In this document: positions 34,425 through 44,333 of the stretch, piece after piece
Layout of the letters: the number at the start of each line of letters is the position of its first letter
How positions within the stretch are numbered: the stretch's first letter is position 1
The notes under the pieces: generated by a model
Database searches by the model: none
What the model was told of the DNA's origin: nothing
What the model saw: only the letters and a program-made list of their open reading frames with translations
Made by a program: the position numbers and the translations under genes
DNA from: Brevibacillus massiliensis
GTDB taxonomy: Bacteria > Bacillota > Bacilli > Brevibacillales > Brevibacillaceae
Reading direction: 5' to 3'
DNA: 64,000 bases
Assembly (NCBI RefSeq): GCF_000311785.1
Contig: NZ_HE978536.1
Location: 497,417-561,416 of the forward strand

Positions 34425-36848
34425 TCAACTGCGCAGCTCTGCACCTGTTTTCTCGGCCAGTACCGACACGACGTGATCTGTTGCCTGTTGGACTTCTTCA
34501 TCCTGGAGTGTCCGGTCCGGATGGCGGTACGTCAATGAAAAGGCCAGGCTCTTCTTCTCCGGCGCAATCCGCTCGCCGGTGTAGACGTCAAACAGCAAAA
34601 CGGACTCCAAATACTCTCCCGCCTCTTCCCGTATCAGCTGGGTCAGCGCTGCTGCCGGTACCCGGCGGTCAACGACAAAGGCCAGATCGCGTCCGATCGC
34701 CGGGAATTTGGGAAGCGGCCTGTACTCATTGAAGCTCTTGGCATATGTCCCCAGTTTGGCCACGTCAAGCTGGAATACGTAGGTTTCGTCCAGGTCGTAC
34801 GCTTTTTCTGTCGCAGGGTGGATCTGGCCGACGAAGCCGATCAGCACTCCTTGAACGAGTACGTCTGCGGTCCGCCCGGGGTGCATCCCGCTGCGTCCTT
34901 CTGACGGCTGATAGTCAACATCTGTAATCCCCAGATGGGTCAACAGGGAGTCGACCAGCCCTTTTGCCAGGTAGAAATCGACCGGCTGTTTTAGGCCCAG
35001 CCAGTTTTGCCGCACCCAGCAGCCGCTGAGCAGGCCGCCGAGGTATAATCTCTCTTCCGGCAGTCTGGACAGCTTCTCCTCTTCGCTGAGGAAGACGCTG
35101 CCGAGTTCAAACAGCGCCAGATCGTGGTTCTGCCGGTTTTTGTTGTAAGCAGCGGTCTGCAGCAAGCTTGGCAGGAGGCTGGTGCGGAGGACGCCGTGTT
35201 CCTCGCTCATCGGCATCGCCAGCGGAATCGGCTTGTACGACTGCTCGTGCAGGCCGGAGACGTTTTCGCTCTGTTCCGGATGGACCAGTACGTACGTGAT
35301 CGTCTCCGACATCCCGGCACCGATCAGATGGTGGCGAATTGTCCTGCGGATTTTTTGCTCCCGCGTCAGCGTCCCCTGCGTATTCTCACCGCTTGGCAGG
35401 CTGGTCGGGATGTGGTCGTAGCCGTACAGACGGGCCACTTCTTCGATCAAATCCTCGGGCAGGGTAATGTCGCCGCGCCGGGTTGGAACCGTCACCGTCC
35501 AGATGTCATCGGCCGTTTCAAATGGAAACTGCAGGCGGGTGAAGATGTCGCTTACTTCTGCCGCCGTCAGATTCGTGCCGAGGTGACTGTTGATTTTGTC
35601 CAGAGATACCGATACCACGGCAGGTTTTTTCCGGACCACGGTACCGCCGGCTACCCCTTTCGAGACCGTCGCCCCGGCCAGCTGCTGGATCAACAGCGCT
35701 GCCCTGTCGCAAGCGGGCGATACGCGCTGCGGGTCGACGCCTTTTTCCCAGCGGACACACCCTTCCGTGCGCATCCCCAGCATGCGGGCGGAACGGCGGA
35801 TCGACTGTGGCGTGAAGTAAGCCGCTTCCAGGATGATTTCCGTCGTATCGGAGGTAATTTCCGAGTTGGCTCCGCCCATAATCCCGGCAATCGCCAGGCC
35901 CTTTTCCCGGTCGGCGATCACCAGGGTCTCTTCATCCAACTGCCGCTCTTGATCGTCCAGCGTCGTCAGCTTCTCCCCTGCCTTGGCGAGACGGACGACA
36001 ATGCTGCGGTCATGGACACAGGCAGCGTCGAATGCGTGCAGCGGCTGGCCGTACTCCAGCATGACGTAGTTGGTGATGTCGACCACGTTGTTAATCGGCC
36101 GGACGCCTGCTGCCATCAGCCTGTTTTTCAGCCACTGCGGCGAGGAGGCGATTTTTACATTGGTAAAGTGGCGGCCGGAGTATTGATAGCAATGGTCGGC
36201 TGCCTCGATTTCGACGGTCACGGGATTGGCTTCGCCGTCTTCTGTCACATCGTTTTGGGGCAGGATGACCTCTTTGCCGAGGATCGCCGCTACTTCGTAA
36301 GCGACGCCCAGCATGCTCAGGCAGTCGGAGCGGTTGGGGGTCAGGCCCAGTTCCAGCACCGTATCGTCCATCCCCAGATAAGAGACCGCATCCATCCCTA
36401 CTTCCGCGTCAGGAGGAAGCACCATGATCCCTTCCTGCTGATCTTTGGCCAGCAATTTGTCATTTAATCCCAGTTCTTTTGCCGAGCAGATCATCCCCTG
36501 CGACTCTACCCCGCGCAGTTTGGAGCGCTTGATGTGGACGCCGCCGGGCAGTTTTGCTCCCACGAGCGCCACTGGCACCTTCTGTCCCTTGGCTACATTG
36601 GGCGCGCCGCAGACGATCTGCAGATCTTCTCCCTGGCCGGCATCGACGATACAGACGTTTAGGCGGTCCGCGTCAGGGTGTTTGCCGCACTCTTTGACAT
36701 AGCCGACGACCACATTGGAGACGCCGCCGTTGCGGGATTCCACCGCCTCCACTTCCACGCCGCTGCGGGTCAGCAGTTCCGCAAGCTGCTCCGGGCTGAT
36801 TCCGGACAGGTCAACGTATTCTTTCAGCCAATTGTACGATACTTTCAT
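34425..36848 (-). CDS. pheT: Phenylalanyl-tRNA synthetase beta subunit
   Basis: The 807-aa protein contains an N-terminal tRNA-binding OB domain (residues about 40-150, VVVGYVKECGKHPDADRLNVC), the B3/B4 editing region, a B5 domain, the catalytic-like core and a C-terminal anticodon-binding FDX-ACB domain (EYRPLPKFPAIGRDLAFVVD). It pairs with PheS to charge tRNA-Phe and edits mischarged Tyr. The ATG follows AAAGGAGAAG, 15 bp after pheS. It is expressed from the T-box-controlled pheST transcript. Confidence 0.97.
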   Translation of the reverse strand: MKVSYNWLKEYVDLSGISPEQLAELLTRSGVEVEAVESRNGGVSNVVVGYVKECGKHPDADRLNVCIVDAGQGEDLQIVCGAPNVAKGQKVPVALVGAKLPGGVHIKRSKLRGVESQGMICSAKELGLNDKLLAKDQQEGIMVLPPDAEVGMDAVSYLGMDDTVLELGLTPNRSDCLSMLGVAYEVAAILGKEVILPQNDVTEDGEANPVTVEIEAADHCYQYSGRHFTNVKIASSPQWLKNRLMAAGVRPINNVVDITNYVMLEYGQPLHAFDAACVHDRSIVVRLAKAGEKLTTLDDQERQLDEETLVIADREKGLAIAGIMGGANSEITSDTTEIILEAAYFTPQSIRRSARMLGMRTEGCVRWEKGVDPQRVSPACDRAALLIQQLAGATVSKGVAGGTVVRKKPAVVSVSLDKINSHLGTNLTAAEVSDIFTRLQFPFETADDIWTVTVPTRRGDITLPEDLIEEVARLYGYDHIPTSLPSGENTQGTLTREQKIRRTIRHHLIGAGMSETITYVLVHPEQSENVSGLHEQSYKPIPLAMPMSEEHGVLRTSLLPSLLQTAAYNKNRQNHDLALFELGSVFLSEEEKLSRLPEERLYLGGLLSGCWVRQNWLGLKQPVDFYLAKGLVDSLLTHLGITDVDYQPSEGRSGMHPGRTADVLVQGVLIGFVGQIHPATEKAYDLDETYVFQLDVAKLGTYAKSFNEYRPLPKFPAIGRDLAFVVDRRVPAAALTQLIREEAGEYLESVLLFDVYTGERIAPEKKSLAFSLTYRHPDRTLQDEEVQQATDHVVSVLAEKTGAELRS

Positions 36849-36863
36849 CTCTTCTTCTCCTTT

Positions 36864-37898
36864 CTAAAACCGGTTGAACTGACGCAGGAAACGAACGTCA
36901 TTGGTGTAAAAGTGGCGAATGTCCTCAATGCCGTACCTCAGCATGGCGATCCGCTCTACGCCCATGCCGAAGGCGAAGCCGCTGACTTCTCGCGGGTCGT
37001 ATCCGCCCATCTCCAGTACGCGGGGGTGAACCATGCCGGCGCCGAGTATCTCGATCCATCCCGTATGCTTGCACATCCGGCAGCCTTCTCCGCCGCAGAT
37101 GACGCACTGGATATCCACCTCGACGCTCGGTTCCGTAAACGGGAAAAAGCTGGGCCGCAAGCGAATCTGCTGATGGGCGCCAAACATTTGACGGGCAAAC
37201 GTAAGCAGTGTCCCTTTCAGGTCGCTCATGCTGATCCCCCGGTCAATCACCAGTCCTTCAATCTGGGTGAATTGATGGGAATGGGTCGCATCGTCGTCAT
37301 CGCGCCGGTATACTTTTCCCGGGCAGATGATTTTCACCGGCGTCTTGCCTGCTTTGCTGAGCATCGTCCGGGCCTGTACGGGAGAGGTTTGCGTCCGCAG
37401 CAGAATTTCATCCGTAATGTAGAAGGAGTCCTGCATATCCCGGGCCGGATGGTCTTTGGGCAGGTTGAGCATTTCAAAGTTGAAGTGATCCAGCTCCACT
37501 TCCGGCCCTTCGGCGACTTCGTAACCAAGGCCGATAAAGATGTTTTCCGCTTCCTCGATAATCCTGGACAGCGGATGCATCGTTCCCGTGGCAATCGGTC
37601 TGCCTGGCAGGGTCACGTCGATTCTCTCCGATGCCAGCTTGGCGTTCAGCACAGCCGCTTCCAGTGCTTGCTGCTTATCGGCAAACGCTGTCTCCAGCAC
37701 TCCGCGAACCTGGTTCACCAGTTGGCCGACTTTCGGGCGCTCTTCTGCCGAAAGGCTGCCCATCCCGCGCAGAATCTCGGTTAATTCTCCTTTTTTTCCC
37801 AAATACTTGACGCGCAGCTCCTGCAGCTGTTGTGCGTCCGTCACTTGTGCCAGTTGGGCAAGCGCTGCTTGCTTCATGTTTTCCAAGCGTGTTTGCAC
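36864..37898 (-). CDS. pheS: Phenylalanyl-tRNA synthetase alpha subunit
   Basis: The GTG at 37898 ([19 protein letters not shown]) lies nine bases after AGGAG and yields 344 aa, the typical size. The longer upstream frame runs into the T-box terminator and is not real. The N-terminal coiled coil is followed by the class II catalytic core: motif 2 in [19 protein letters not shown] and motif 3 near [18 protein letters not shown]. PheS makes Phe-AMP and charges tRNA-Phe. Transcription is controlled by the T-box upstream. Confidence 0.97.
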   Translation of the reverse strand: MQTRLENMKQAALAQLAQVTDAQQLQELRVKYLGKKGELTEILRGMGSLSAEERPKVGQLVNQVRGVLETAFADKQQALEAAVLNAKLASERIDVTLPGRPIATGTMHPLSRIIEEAENIFIGLGYEVAEGPEVELDHFNFEMLNLPKDHPARDMQDSFYITDEILLRTQTSPVQARTMLSKAGKTPVKIICPGKVYRRDDDDATHSHQFTQIEGLVIDRGISMSDLKGTLLTFARQMFGAHQQIRLRPSFFPFTEPSVEVDIQCVICGGEGCRMCKHTGWIEILGAGMVHPRVLEMGGYDPREVSGFAFGMGVERIAMLRYGIEDIRHFYTNDVRFLRQFNRF

Positions 37899-37924
37899 GT
37901 TTGATCGCTCCTTTTCTGAAAGAA

Positions 37925-38200
37925 ATAAAAAAACCCGCCCCAAAAAAGGGACGAGTCGGCTCGCGGTACCACCCTGCTTAGACAAAACACTGTTTGTCTC
38001 ACTTGCTCATCGATAACGGAATGATCCGGTACCCTCCTACTTGCCGCCCGAAGGCTTTTCAGAGGTCAGCTCCGGAGGGAATTCCACAGGCCAGGCACGT
38101 AAAAACGCTCTCAATCTCCGGCGCTTTCTCCCTGTAAGGCCGTCTTTCCTGTGTACTGGTCTCCATCAACGCAGTCTGCTTTTCCATTTGTTCGTACTTT
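37925..38200 (-). promoter_or_regulatory. T-box riboswitch of the pheST operon
   Basis: The minus strand carries the T-box sequence AGGGTGGTACCGCG at 37962-37975, whose GGT would pair with the uncharged tRNA acceptor end. It is followed by CGTCCC, a T-rich loop, GGGGCGGG and TTTTTTT (about 37928-37955), the intrinsic terminator. About 230 bp of structured leader lie between promoter and T-box. A TTC triplet in TGGAATTCCC near 38085 is a candidate phenylalanine specifier; I have not folded the RNA, so its loop position is unproven. Confidence 0.93.
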
Positions 38201-38207
38201 TTGGCAC

Positions 38208-38236
38208 ATTATATCGCATGCGGCCGCACTTGTAAA
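38208..38236 (-). promoter_or_regulatory. Sigma-A promoter of pheST
   Basis: On the minus strand TTTACA (38231-38236) is 17 bp from a perfect TATAAT (38208-38213), just before the T-box leader. Confidence 0.85.
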
Positions 38237-38265
38237 GGCCACCTGATTGTCTCCCGGCTGCCGGG

Positions 38266-39072
38266 TCAGGCAAGGCGCTGCCGCCTTGCTTCGTAGAGGA
38301 TGACGCCAGCCGCAACCGCGGCATTGAGCGATTCCGCCTGGCCGCTCAAGGGGATGTGCACCTTGTGCGTCGCTTCGGCCAGCATGCCGTCCGAGACGCC
38401 GCGGGCTTCACTGCCGATCACGATCGCTGTTTTGCCGCGGTACAGAGGCTCATCATAGGACCGGCTCGAAGGGTCCAATGCCGTAACCAGCAGGCTTGCT
38501 CCGGCCGCTTTCAGCAATCCCGTCAGCTGGTGCAGCTCACGGGCAAACACCGGCAGGCGGAAGATCGACCCCATCGTCGCGCGGACAACCTTGCCGTTGT
38601 ACAAATCGACGCTGCCGCTGCCGATCACGACAGCGTCGACGCCGGCCGCTTCCGCCGTGCGGATGATCGTCCCGAGATTCCCCGGATCCTGCACGCCGTC
38701 GAGCAGCAGCAGCAAAAAATCGCGATCCGCCTGCGTATCCCACCAGCGATCCCAGTCGGCCGAATCCAGCATCACCTCTGCGACGATGCCCTGGGGTGTC
38801 CGGGTTTCACTCAGCTTGGCCATCACGGCAGCGGACGCGGCGATTTGCCGTACGTTCCGCCCGGCCAACGCTTTGGCTACGACAGGGTCAATCCCTCGTT
38901 CGCTGTCGTAGATAACCGCTGTCACCGCCTTGCCGGAGCGAAGCGCCTCTTCGACCAGGTGAACCCCTTCCACAAGGAAGCTGCCCTGCTCTTCCCGCCC
39001 TTTGCGGCTGTGCAGCTGGCACCAGCGCTTTACTTGCGGATTCTGCACAGAGGTTATCGTCACCCCAGCCAT
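38266..39072 (-). CDS. TrmH/SpoU-family RNA 2'-O-methyltransferase (YsgA-like)
   Basis: The 268-aa protein has an N-terminal substrate-binding domain (KGREEQGSFLVEGVHLVEEA) and a C-terminal SPOUT domain with LLDGVQDPGNLGTIIRTAEA, AIVIGSEARGVSD and the knot motif HIPLSGQAESLNAAVAAGVI. It should methylate ribose in rRNA or tRNA. Its ATG overlaps the ktrA stop by one base (TAATG), so translation is coupled. The sspI gene lies just beyond ktrA, as B. subtilis ysgA is next to sspI. Confidence 0.92.
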   Translation of the reverse strand: MAGVTITSVQNPQVKRWCQLHSRKGREEQGSFLVEGVHLVEEALRSGKAVTAVIYDSERGIDPVVAKALAGRNVRQIAASAAVMAKLSETRTPQGIVAEVMLDSADWDRWWDTQADRDFLLLLLDGVQDPGNLGTIIRTAEAAGVDAVVIGSGSVDLYNGKVVRATMGSIFRLPVFARELHQLTGLLKAAGASLLVTALDPSSRSYDEPLYRGKTAIVIGSEARGVSDGMLAEATHKVHIPLSGQAESLNAAVAAGVILYEARRQRLA

Positions 39073-39728
39073 TACGCCTTCTCCTCAAATTCTTTCAGAT
39101 CCTTGTTGTGGCCGATGACGACAAGGATGTCGTTCGCCTGGATCAGATCGTCCGGCGCGGGGGAGATATTGAAGCTCTCGCCGCTTTTGATCGCGATGAC
39201 GTTCACCCCGTAGCGGGCGCGGACGTCCAGTTGGCGGAGGGTCTTCCCGACCATTTTGGCAGAAGCGACACTCTCGATGACACTGTATTCTTCGGCCAAT
39301 TCGATAAAGTCGAGGACATTGGCGGAAATGAGGTTGTGTGCGAGCCGCATGCCCATGTCCCGCTCGGGAAAGACGACGCGGTCCGCCCCTACTTTGTACA
39401 GCACTTGCCCGTGACGTTCGTTCTGCGCTTTGGCCACGATCTTCTTGACTCCCATCTCCTTCAAGATGAGCGTCGTCAAGATGCTCGCCTGGATATCGTT
39501 TCCAATCGCCACGACGACTACGTCAAAATTGCGAATGCCGATTTCCTTCAAAGCGTTCTCGTCGGTCGAATCGGCCGCAACGGCATGCGTAACGTATTGG
39601 ATATTCTCGTTGATCCGCTCTTCGTCTTCGTCAATCCCCATCACTTCGTAATCCATCTCATACAAGGTACGGGCCACACTGGAACCGAAGCGTCCCATCC
39701 CGATGATGGCAAACTGTTTGGTCGACAT
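39072..39728 (-). CDS. ktrA: K+ uptake regulatory subunit KtrA/TrkA
   Basis: From the ATG at 39728 (MSTKQFAIIGMGRFGSSVAR; GGAGTGG upstream) the product is 218 aa. It has an N-terminal RCK domain with the nucleotide-binding GMGRFGSSVA loop and DEDEERINE, then a TrkA-C domain (VGKTLRQLDVRARYGVNVIA). KtrA forms a cytosolic octameric ring that gates a KtrB membrane dimer using ATP/ADP or c-di-AMP. Its likely membrane partner is encoded at 58329-59678, 18 kb away. Confidence 0.92.
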   Translation of the reverse strand: MSTKQFAIIGMGRFGSSVARTLYEMDYEVMGIDEDEERINENIQYVTHAVAADSTDENALKEIGIRNFDVVVVAIGNDIQASILTTLILKEMGVKKIVAKAQNERHGQVLYKVGADRVVFPERDMGMRLAHNLISANVLDFIELAEEYSVIESVASAKMVGKTLRQLDVRARYGVNVIAIKSGESFNISPAPDDLIQANDILVVIGHNKDLKEFEEKA

Positions 39729-39802
39729 CGATCTTTCCACTCCTTATATCCCGACAATTGCGTCGCAAGCATTATACCATATCCTTTTTCCGCCACAAAA
39801 GG

Positions 39803-39833
39803 CGAATCGCAGCCGGCAATGTAATCCATACTA
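39803..39833 (+). promoter_or_regulatory. Sigma-G-type promoter of sspI
   Basis: CGAATC (39803-39808), 18 bp spacer and CATACTA (39827-39833). The -10 fits the sigma-G consensus CATWMTA exactly, 40 bp upstream of sspI, as expected for forespore expression. Confidence 0.65.
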
Positions 39834-39873
39834 TACAAAGCAGACTGACCTTTTATGAGAGGAGCAAAACACG

Positions 39874-40116
39874 ATGAATATCAACCAGCTCGACCTCCGC
39901 CAGGCCATCATGTACAAGATGCAGGGTTCCACAGCCAGCGATGTGATGGATACGATCAACGATGCGGTAACCACCGGCCAGGAAAAAATCTTGCCCGGAC
40001 TGGGCGTGCTGTTCGAATTGCTCTGGCAGCACAGCGATTCCGCGGAAAAGCAGCAGATGGCAGGTACGATTTCCCAGTACATCCCAGCCCACACCAGTTC
40101 GCCTGTAGGAACGTAA
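39874..40116 (+). CDS. sspI: Small acid-soluble spore protein SspI
   Basis: The 80-aa protein reads MNINQLDLRQAIMYKMQGST and contains EKILPGLGVLFELLWQHSDS, the SspI family core. SspI is a minor forespore protein. The ATG is behind GAGAGGAG and a sigma-G-like promoter. This directly marks the organism as an endospore former. It is monocistronic with a strong terminator. Confidence 0.93.
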   Translation: MNINQLDLRQAIMYKMQGSTASDVMDTINDAVTTGQEKILPGLGVLFELLWQHSDSAEKQQMAGTISQYIPAHTSSPVGT

Positions 40117-40128
40117 AACGAAACAAAG

Positions 40129-40160
40129 AAAAACCCGTCTTGCGCAAAAGACGGGTTTTT
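40129..40160. terminator. Bidirectional terminator between sspI and M42 peptidase
   Basis: AAAAACCCGTCTT and AAGACGGGTTTTT form a 13-bp perfect stem with a small loop. Confidence 0.92.
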
Positions 40161-40211
40161 GCTTGGGCAAGGCCAGCAGGTTCACGCCAGACGGAGCTGC
40201 AAGCCTGCCGA

Positions 40212-41294
40212 TTATTCGTACGTCCGCAGGGCCTTTACCTGCTCTGCATCCAGCCGCTTGACGAGCGCGACCAGGATGCTGACGAGGTATTCAAAATCAT
40301 CGTAGTGAAGGATCGACGCGTGACTGTGGATGTAGCGGGTGGCGACAGACAGAGAGACGGCCGGTACACCGCTGCCGACGAGGTGCATCGGGCCGGCATC
40401 AGTCCCCCCGCCCGGAACGATGGCAAACTGATACGGGATCTTCTCCGCTTCCGCTGTGCTGATGATCAGGTCCCGCAGCCCGGAGTGGCCGATCGTCCGG
40501 GCATCGTAGAGGGTAAGTTCAAAACCCGCTCCGATCTTGGACGCCGACTGGTTGGGACTGATGCCCGGCGTGTCGCCGGCGATTCCCACATCGACGGCGA
40601 TCGCAATGTCAGGCTGCAGAGTCTGGCCGACGGTCTGGGCTCCGCGGGTGCCCACTTCCTCCATGACGGTTCCGACGCCAAACACCGTGTTGGGGTGATC
40701 CACGCCTTTCAGGCGCTTCAGCACTTCGATTGCCACGGCGCAGCCCAGCCGGTTATCCCAGGCTTTCGCCATCATCAGCTTTGGATTTTTCAAAACGGTA
40801 AACGGGCAGACGGGAATGATAGCATCGCCGGGCCGAACGCCGAACTCTTCCGCTTCTTTTTTGCTGGAGGCGCCGATGTCGATAAACATGTCCTTGATCT
40901 CGACGACTTTTTTTCTCGCTTCCGGAGTCATCAAGTGGGGAGGAACCGATCCGACCACACCGTCCACCATGCCCTGCCGCGTCTGCACCTGGACGCGCTG
41001 GGCCAGCATCACCTGTCCCCACCAGCCGCCTAAGGTTTGAAATTTGATAAAGCCGTCATCGGTGATCTGGGTTACCATAAAGGCCACTTCGTCAAGATGG
41101 CCGGCGATGACGATGCGCGGGCCGTCAGGGTTTCCGGTTTTTTTGGCAATCAGGCTGCCGAGTCCGTCATAACTGATCTCATCGGCATAAGGCGTTATGT
41201 ACTTGCGCATCACATCGCGCACGGATGATTCCATACCGGGTGCTCCGGGGGCCTCCGTCAGTTCGCGAAACATCTCAAGCGTTTCATTTCCCAT
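40212..41294 (-). CDS. M42-family aminopeptidase (YsdC-like)
   Basis: The 360-aa protein has the M42 metal-site motifs: [11 protein letters not shown] (His66, Asp68), [10 protein letters not shown] (Asp about 180), [12 protein letters not shown] (catalytic and ligand Glu about 212-213), AVDVGIAGD (Asp about 235) and YIHSHASI (His near 323). These enzymes form large tetrahedral dodecamers cleaving N-terminal residues from short peptides. ATG start follows AAAGGATGG. It lies next to the DUF1294 gene as in the ysdC-ysdA region of B. subtilis. Confidence 0.94.
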   Translation of the reverse strand: MGNETLEMFRELTEAPGAPGMESSVRDVMRKYITPYADEISYDGLGSLIAKKTGNPDGPRIVIAGHLDEVAFMVTQITDDGFIKFQTLGGWWGQVMLAQRVQVQTRQGMVDGVVGSVPPHLMTPEARKKVVEIKDMFIDIGASSKKEAEEFGVRPGDAIIPVCPFTVLKNPKLMMAKAWDNRLGCAVAIEVLKRLKGVDHPNTVFGVGTVMEEVGTRGAQTVGQTLQPDIAIAVDVGIAGDTPGISPNQSASKIGAGFELTLYDARTIGHSGLRDLIISTAEAEKIPYQFAIVPGGGTDAGPMHLVGSGVPAVSLSVATRYIHSHASILHYDDFEYLVSILVALVKRLDAEQVKALRTYE

Positions 41295-41321
41295 TTTATA
41301 CCATCCTTTCCATTTATTAAC

Positions 41322-41672
41322 TTACCAAAGATACCAAATCCCTGCGGCCTGAAGCAAAAAAAACAACGGAATACATGTAAGAAAGGAAGCGTGCCTGCTT
41401 TTGTGATGCACCAAGACCATCCCTAAGCCAATGCCCGCAGCGCCGCCCAACAGCCCGGTCAAGAGCAGGCTCTTTTCCGGCAGGCGAAACTGCCTGCGCC
41501 TGGCTGCCCGCTTGTCGATCGCCATCAGCGCAAAAGCGTAGCCGTTGATCGCGAGAAGCCCGCAAAACAAAGGCAGATGTCCACCGATTGATACGCTCCA
41601 CAAAATCAACAGCCATCCAAGCAGCAGGACGGCCGTGCGCGTCCGGACGTGTGCCCGCAGCTTTTCCCCCAT
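41322..41672 (-). CDS. DUF1294 membrane protein (YsdA-like)
   Basis: The 116-aa protein has three to four hydrophobic segments and the DUF1294 core INGYAFALMAIDKRAARRRQ, RLPEKSLLLTGLLGGAAGIG and a histidine-lysine motif HHKSRHASF. Function is unknown. ATG is behind GGAGTC. It lies between the DedA and M42 genes. Confidence 0.85.
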   Translation of the reverse strand: MGEKLRAHVRTRTAVLLLGWLLILWSVSIGGHLPLFCGLLAINGYAFALMAIDKRAARRRQFRLPEKSLLLTGLLGGAAGIGLGMVLVHHKSRHASFLTCIPLFFLLQAAGIWYLW

Positions 41673-41708
41673 TTGCCCTGACTCCTTTTTTGACGACCCT
41701 GCAGCCGT

Positions 41709-42308
41709 TTAGTTGGCGATGCGCCTCCGTCTGACCAGCAGCATCACGACCAGCAAAGCGACGAGAACGGCGAGCGCATAAAAGCCGTAACGCCTTGTCA
41801 CTTCTACGATCTGCCACATGTTCTTGCCAAACAAAAAGCCCACTTCATAGAAGCAAAAGGTCCAGACGAGACCAGTGGTATAGGAAAACATCGCGTAGCG
41901 GCGGTACTTCATCCCGCCGGTCGCAACGATATAGGGGACAACGTGTCTGACTACCGGCAGCAAGTAGCTGAGGCACAGCGAAAACGCCCCGTATTTGTGA
42001 ATTAACGCAACGGAACGTTCGATATGCCGCTCCATTTTTTTCTTGCGCGACAACCACTTCAGAATCGGCTTGCCAAACAACCGCCCGAGCAAATAACCGA
42101 TTGACAACCCCGAGACGACCCCAAGGTAGTCAACCAGAAAGGTGTACACCGGGTCGAGATACCCCTGTGAAGCGACAAAGCCTCCCGTCGCCACCACCAA
42201 TTCGTCAGGAATCGGCAAGCCGACAATCCCCAACCACAGTAGAAAAAACAGAGCAAAATAGCCGTACTGTTCGATCAGCGAGATCAGCAGATCGAGATTT
42301 ATCTCCAT
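41709..42308 (-). CDS. DedA/SNARE-associated (VTT) family membrane protein
   Basis: The 199-aa protein has the DedA signature VGLPIPDELVVATGGFVASQ, a glycine-rich re-entrant loop (VSGLSIGYLLGRLFGKPI) and the second conserved region YLLPVVRHVVPYIVATGGMK. DedA proteins include undecaprenyl-phosphate and phosphatidylethanolamine flippases. A second, more distant DedA gene is at 57713. The start follows GGGGACA. Nothing is recognised in the 180 bp upstream (42309-42488). Confidence 0.9.
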   Translation of the reverse strand: MEINLDLLISLIEQYGYFALFFLLWLGIVGLPIPDELVVATGGFVASQGYLDPVYTFLVDYLGVVSGLSIGYLLGRLFGKPILKWLSRKKKMERHIERSVALIHKYGAFSLCLSYLLPVVRHVVPYIVATGGMKYRRYAMFSYTTGLVWTFCFYEVGFLFGKNMWQIVEVTRRYGFYALAVLVALLVVMLLVRRRRIAN

Positions 42309-42488
42309 AACATGTGTCCCCTATCCGTTTCATCCATGAGCCGAAAATGTTTTGTACAGTGGCAGAAATAACGAATCATATGCTCCCCGGGCGTCATACA
42401 TTCCTTTTATGCCCAAAATTGATGGGACGATTCTATTCTTGATACGCAGAAACCGGGCAAAAAGTTACAAGGGAGTGCGGACGTTCCT

Positions 42489-44267
42489 TTATCCCGCGAT
42501 CGAAACGGGCCGGTCCACGACCACAAACGTATTATCCCTGCTATCTGTATAAGGATAGTAGACAACCAGCGTATAGTCGCCCTCTGCCATTTCGCCGTTT
42601 TTCAGCCAGCGTTCGACATCAAACGAGACCGGCGTGACAACTGTTCGTTTAAAGTACTCTTTTTCATTTGCTGCGTGGTCGGCAAAGTCCTCCCGCAGCC
42701 GCTCACGCTGGGCCTGCACCTGTTGGAAGGCCGCCTTGAGTTCCGCCTTCCCCGTGTCCTCATCCCACCAGACTTTGCGCGGCCGGTACTTCTGATGAAT
42801 CAGGTAGTCGTACCTCATCAAGCTTTCTACATGATCCAGCCCGTCTATCTGACGATTCCCCAGGAAATGATGCAGCCGGCTAAACAAGTCCTCTAGTTGA
42901 TGTCCGAACCGGCTCCAGCCCTGCTGCTCCCAGTAATCGCCAAACTCCTGAAAGAAGTCGAAAGCGGAAGCAAAGTGGCGGGAAATCACCCATTCCAAGG
43001 TGTTGTCCATCCGGTGGGCATTCCAGTATTTCTCCAACACATCTTCGACCCGCTTGATTCGCATCATATCCTCAAAGCTCAAACAGTTGTTGCCGAGGAT
43101 TTCGTAAGGCGCTTCGTCCATGTAGACGTAGTCGTACTGGGCCGCCCGCGCACGCATGCCGGTTCCCCGCAGCATCTTCAAAAAGCCGAGTTGAAGCTCC
43201 TCCGGCCGCAGCGCAAACACGTCGTTAAACGTCTTGCGAAAAGACTGGTAGCCCTCCTCGGGCAGGCCGGCAATCAAATCGAGGTGCTGGGCGATTTTCC
43301 CCGATGCCTTGATTTTTCTCACCGTATTGCTGAGCCGTTCGAAGTTTTGGATGCGCTGGACGAGCCGGTTCGTCTCGTCATTGGTCGACTGAACGCCAAT
43401 CTCGAAGCGGAAAATGCCCGGCGGCGCGTTTTCCGTCAGAAAGTCAACGACGTCGGGACGGAGGATGTCCGCCGTGATCTCAAACTGAAAAACCGTCCCG
43501 TTGTGATTGTCGATCAAAAACTGAAAGATCTCCAGCGCGTACCGCTTGTGGATGTTAAACGTCCGGTCGACGAACTTGATCGTCTTCACCCCGTAGTCGA
43601 TCAGCCGTTTGAGATCCTGCTTGACCCGGTCCAGATCAAAGTAGCGCACGCCGTCTTCGATCGAGGAGAGACAGTACTGGCATTTAAACGGGCAGCCGCG
43701 CGAAGCCTCGAAGTAGACGACACGGTTTTTCAACTCGTCCAAATTCTCCGTGTAGGGGGATGGGATCGAGTTCAGGTCGGCGATTTGTCCGCGCGGCATG
43801 GAGAAGCGAACCCGTTCGCCGTCGCGGTAGGCGATCCCCGCCACCTCTTTCAGCCGGGGGGCCAGGCCGCTTCGCCGTGCCTCGTCATACGCCTGACACA
43901 GCTCTAAAAACGTCTCTTCCCCTTCTCCCATGGCAATGACATCGATAAACGGATACTCTTTCATCCAGAAGTCCGTATCGTAGGATACCTCCGGCCCTCC
44001 GAGCACAACCGGAGTGTCAGGGCACACCTTTTTAAAGTTGCGAATGACATCCAGGGTCTCCCGGATATTCCAGATGTAACAGGAAAATGCGACGATGTCC
44101 GGCCGCCGCTGGAACAAATCCCCGACCATGTTCATGGTGACGTCATTGATCGTGTACTCGACCAGCTCGACATCGGAAAATACCGGCTTCACATAGCTGC
44201 GCAGGTACCGGAGAGCCAGGGATGAATGGATATATTTGGCATTTAGTGTGGCTAATACGATTTTCAA
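42489..44267 (-). CDS. B12-binding-domain radical SAM protein with DUF4080
   Basis: The 592-aa protein starts at TTG behind GAGGTG. The N-terminal cobalamin-binding-like domain (MKIVLATLNAKYIHSSLALR through VVLGGPEVSYD) is followed by a radical SAM core with the cluster motif SRGCPFKCQYCLSS near residue 195 and a C-terminal DUF4080 region. Such enzymes often methylate unactivated carbon, but the substrate of this family is unknown to me. It lies upstream of dedA and downstream of moaB with no obvious coupling. Confidence 0.9.
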   Translation of the reverse strand: MKIVLATLNAKYIHSSLALRYLRSYVKPVFSDVELVEYTINDVTMNMVGDLFQRRPDIVAFSCYIWNIRETLDVIRNFKKVCPDTPVVLGGPEVSYDTDFWMKEYPFIDVIAMGEGEETFLELCQAYDEARRSGLAPRLKEVAGIAYRDGERVRFSMPRGQIADLNSIPSPYTENLDELKNRVVYFEASRGCPFKCQYCLSSIEDGVRYFDLDRVKQDLKRLIDYGVKTIKFVDRTFNIHKRYALEIFQFLIDNHNGTVFQFEITADILRPDVVDFLTENAPPGIFRFEIGVQSTNDETNRLVQRIQNFERLSNTVRKIKASGKIAQHLDLIAGLPEEGYQSFRKTFNDVFALRPEELQLGFLKMLRGTGMRARAAQYDYVYMDEAPYEILGNNCLSFEDMMRIKRVEDVLEKYWNAHRMDNTLEWVISRHFASAFDFFQEFGDYWEQQGWSRFGHQLEDLFSRLHHFLGNRQIDGLDHVESLMRYDYLIHQKYRPRKVWWDEDTGKAELKAAFQQVQAQRERLREDFADHAANEKEYFKRTVVTPVSFDVERWLKNGEMAEGDYTLVVYYPYTDSRDNTFVVVDRPVSIAG

Positions 44268-44333
44268 GCCCGCTCACCTCTTTTTCTAGCATTCGATTAT
44301 AGCAAACAGACGGTGATATGGGCAAATATACGC

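Noticed and set aside
35124-36467. 447-codon plus-strand open frame
   Set aside because: Antisense shadow of pheT; no motif or ribosome-binding site.
37899-37985. N-terminal extension of PheS to 373 aa
   Set aside because: It would translate through the T-box sequence and its terminator; the GTG at 37898 has the ribosome-binding site and gives the family length.
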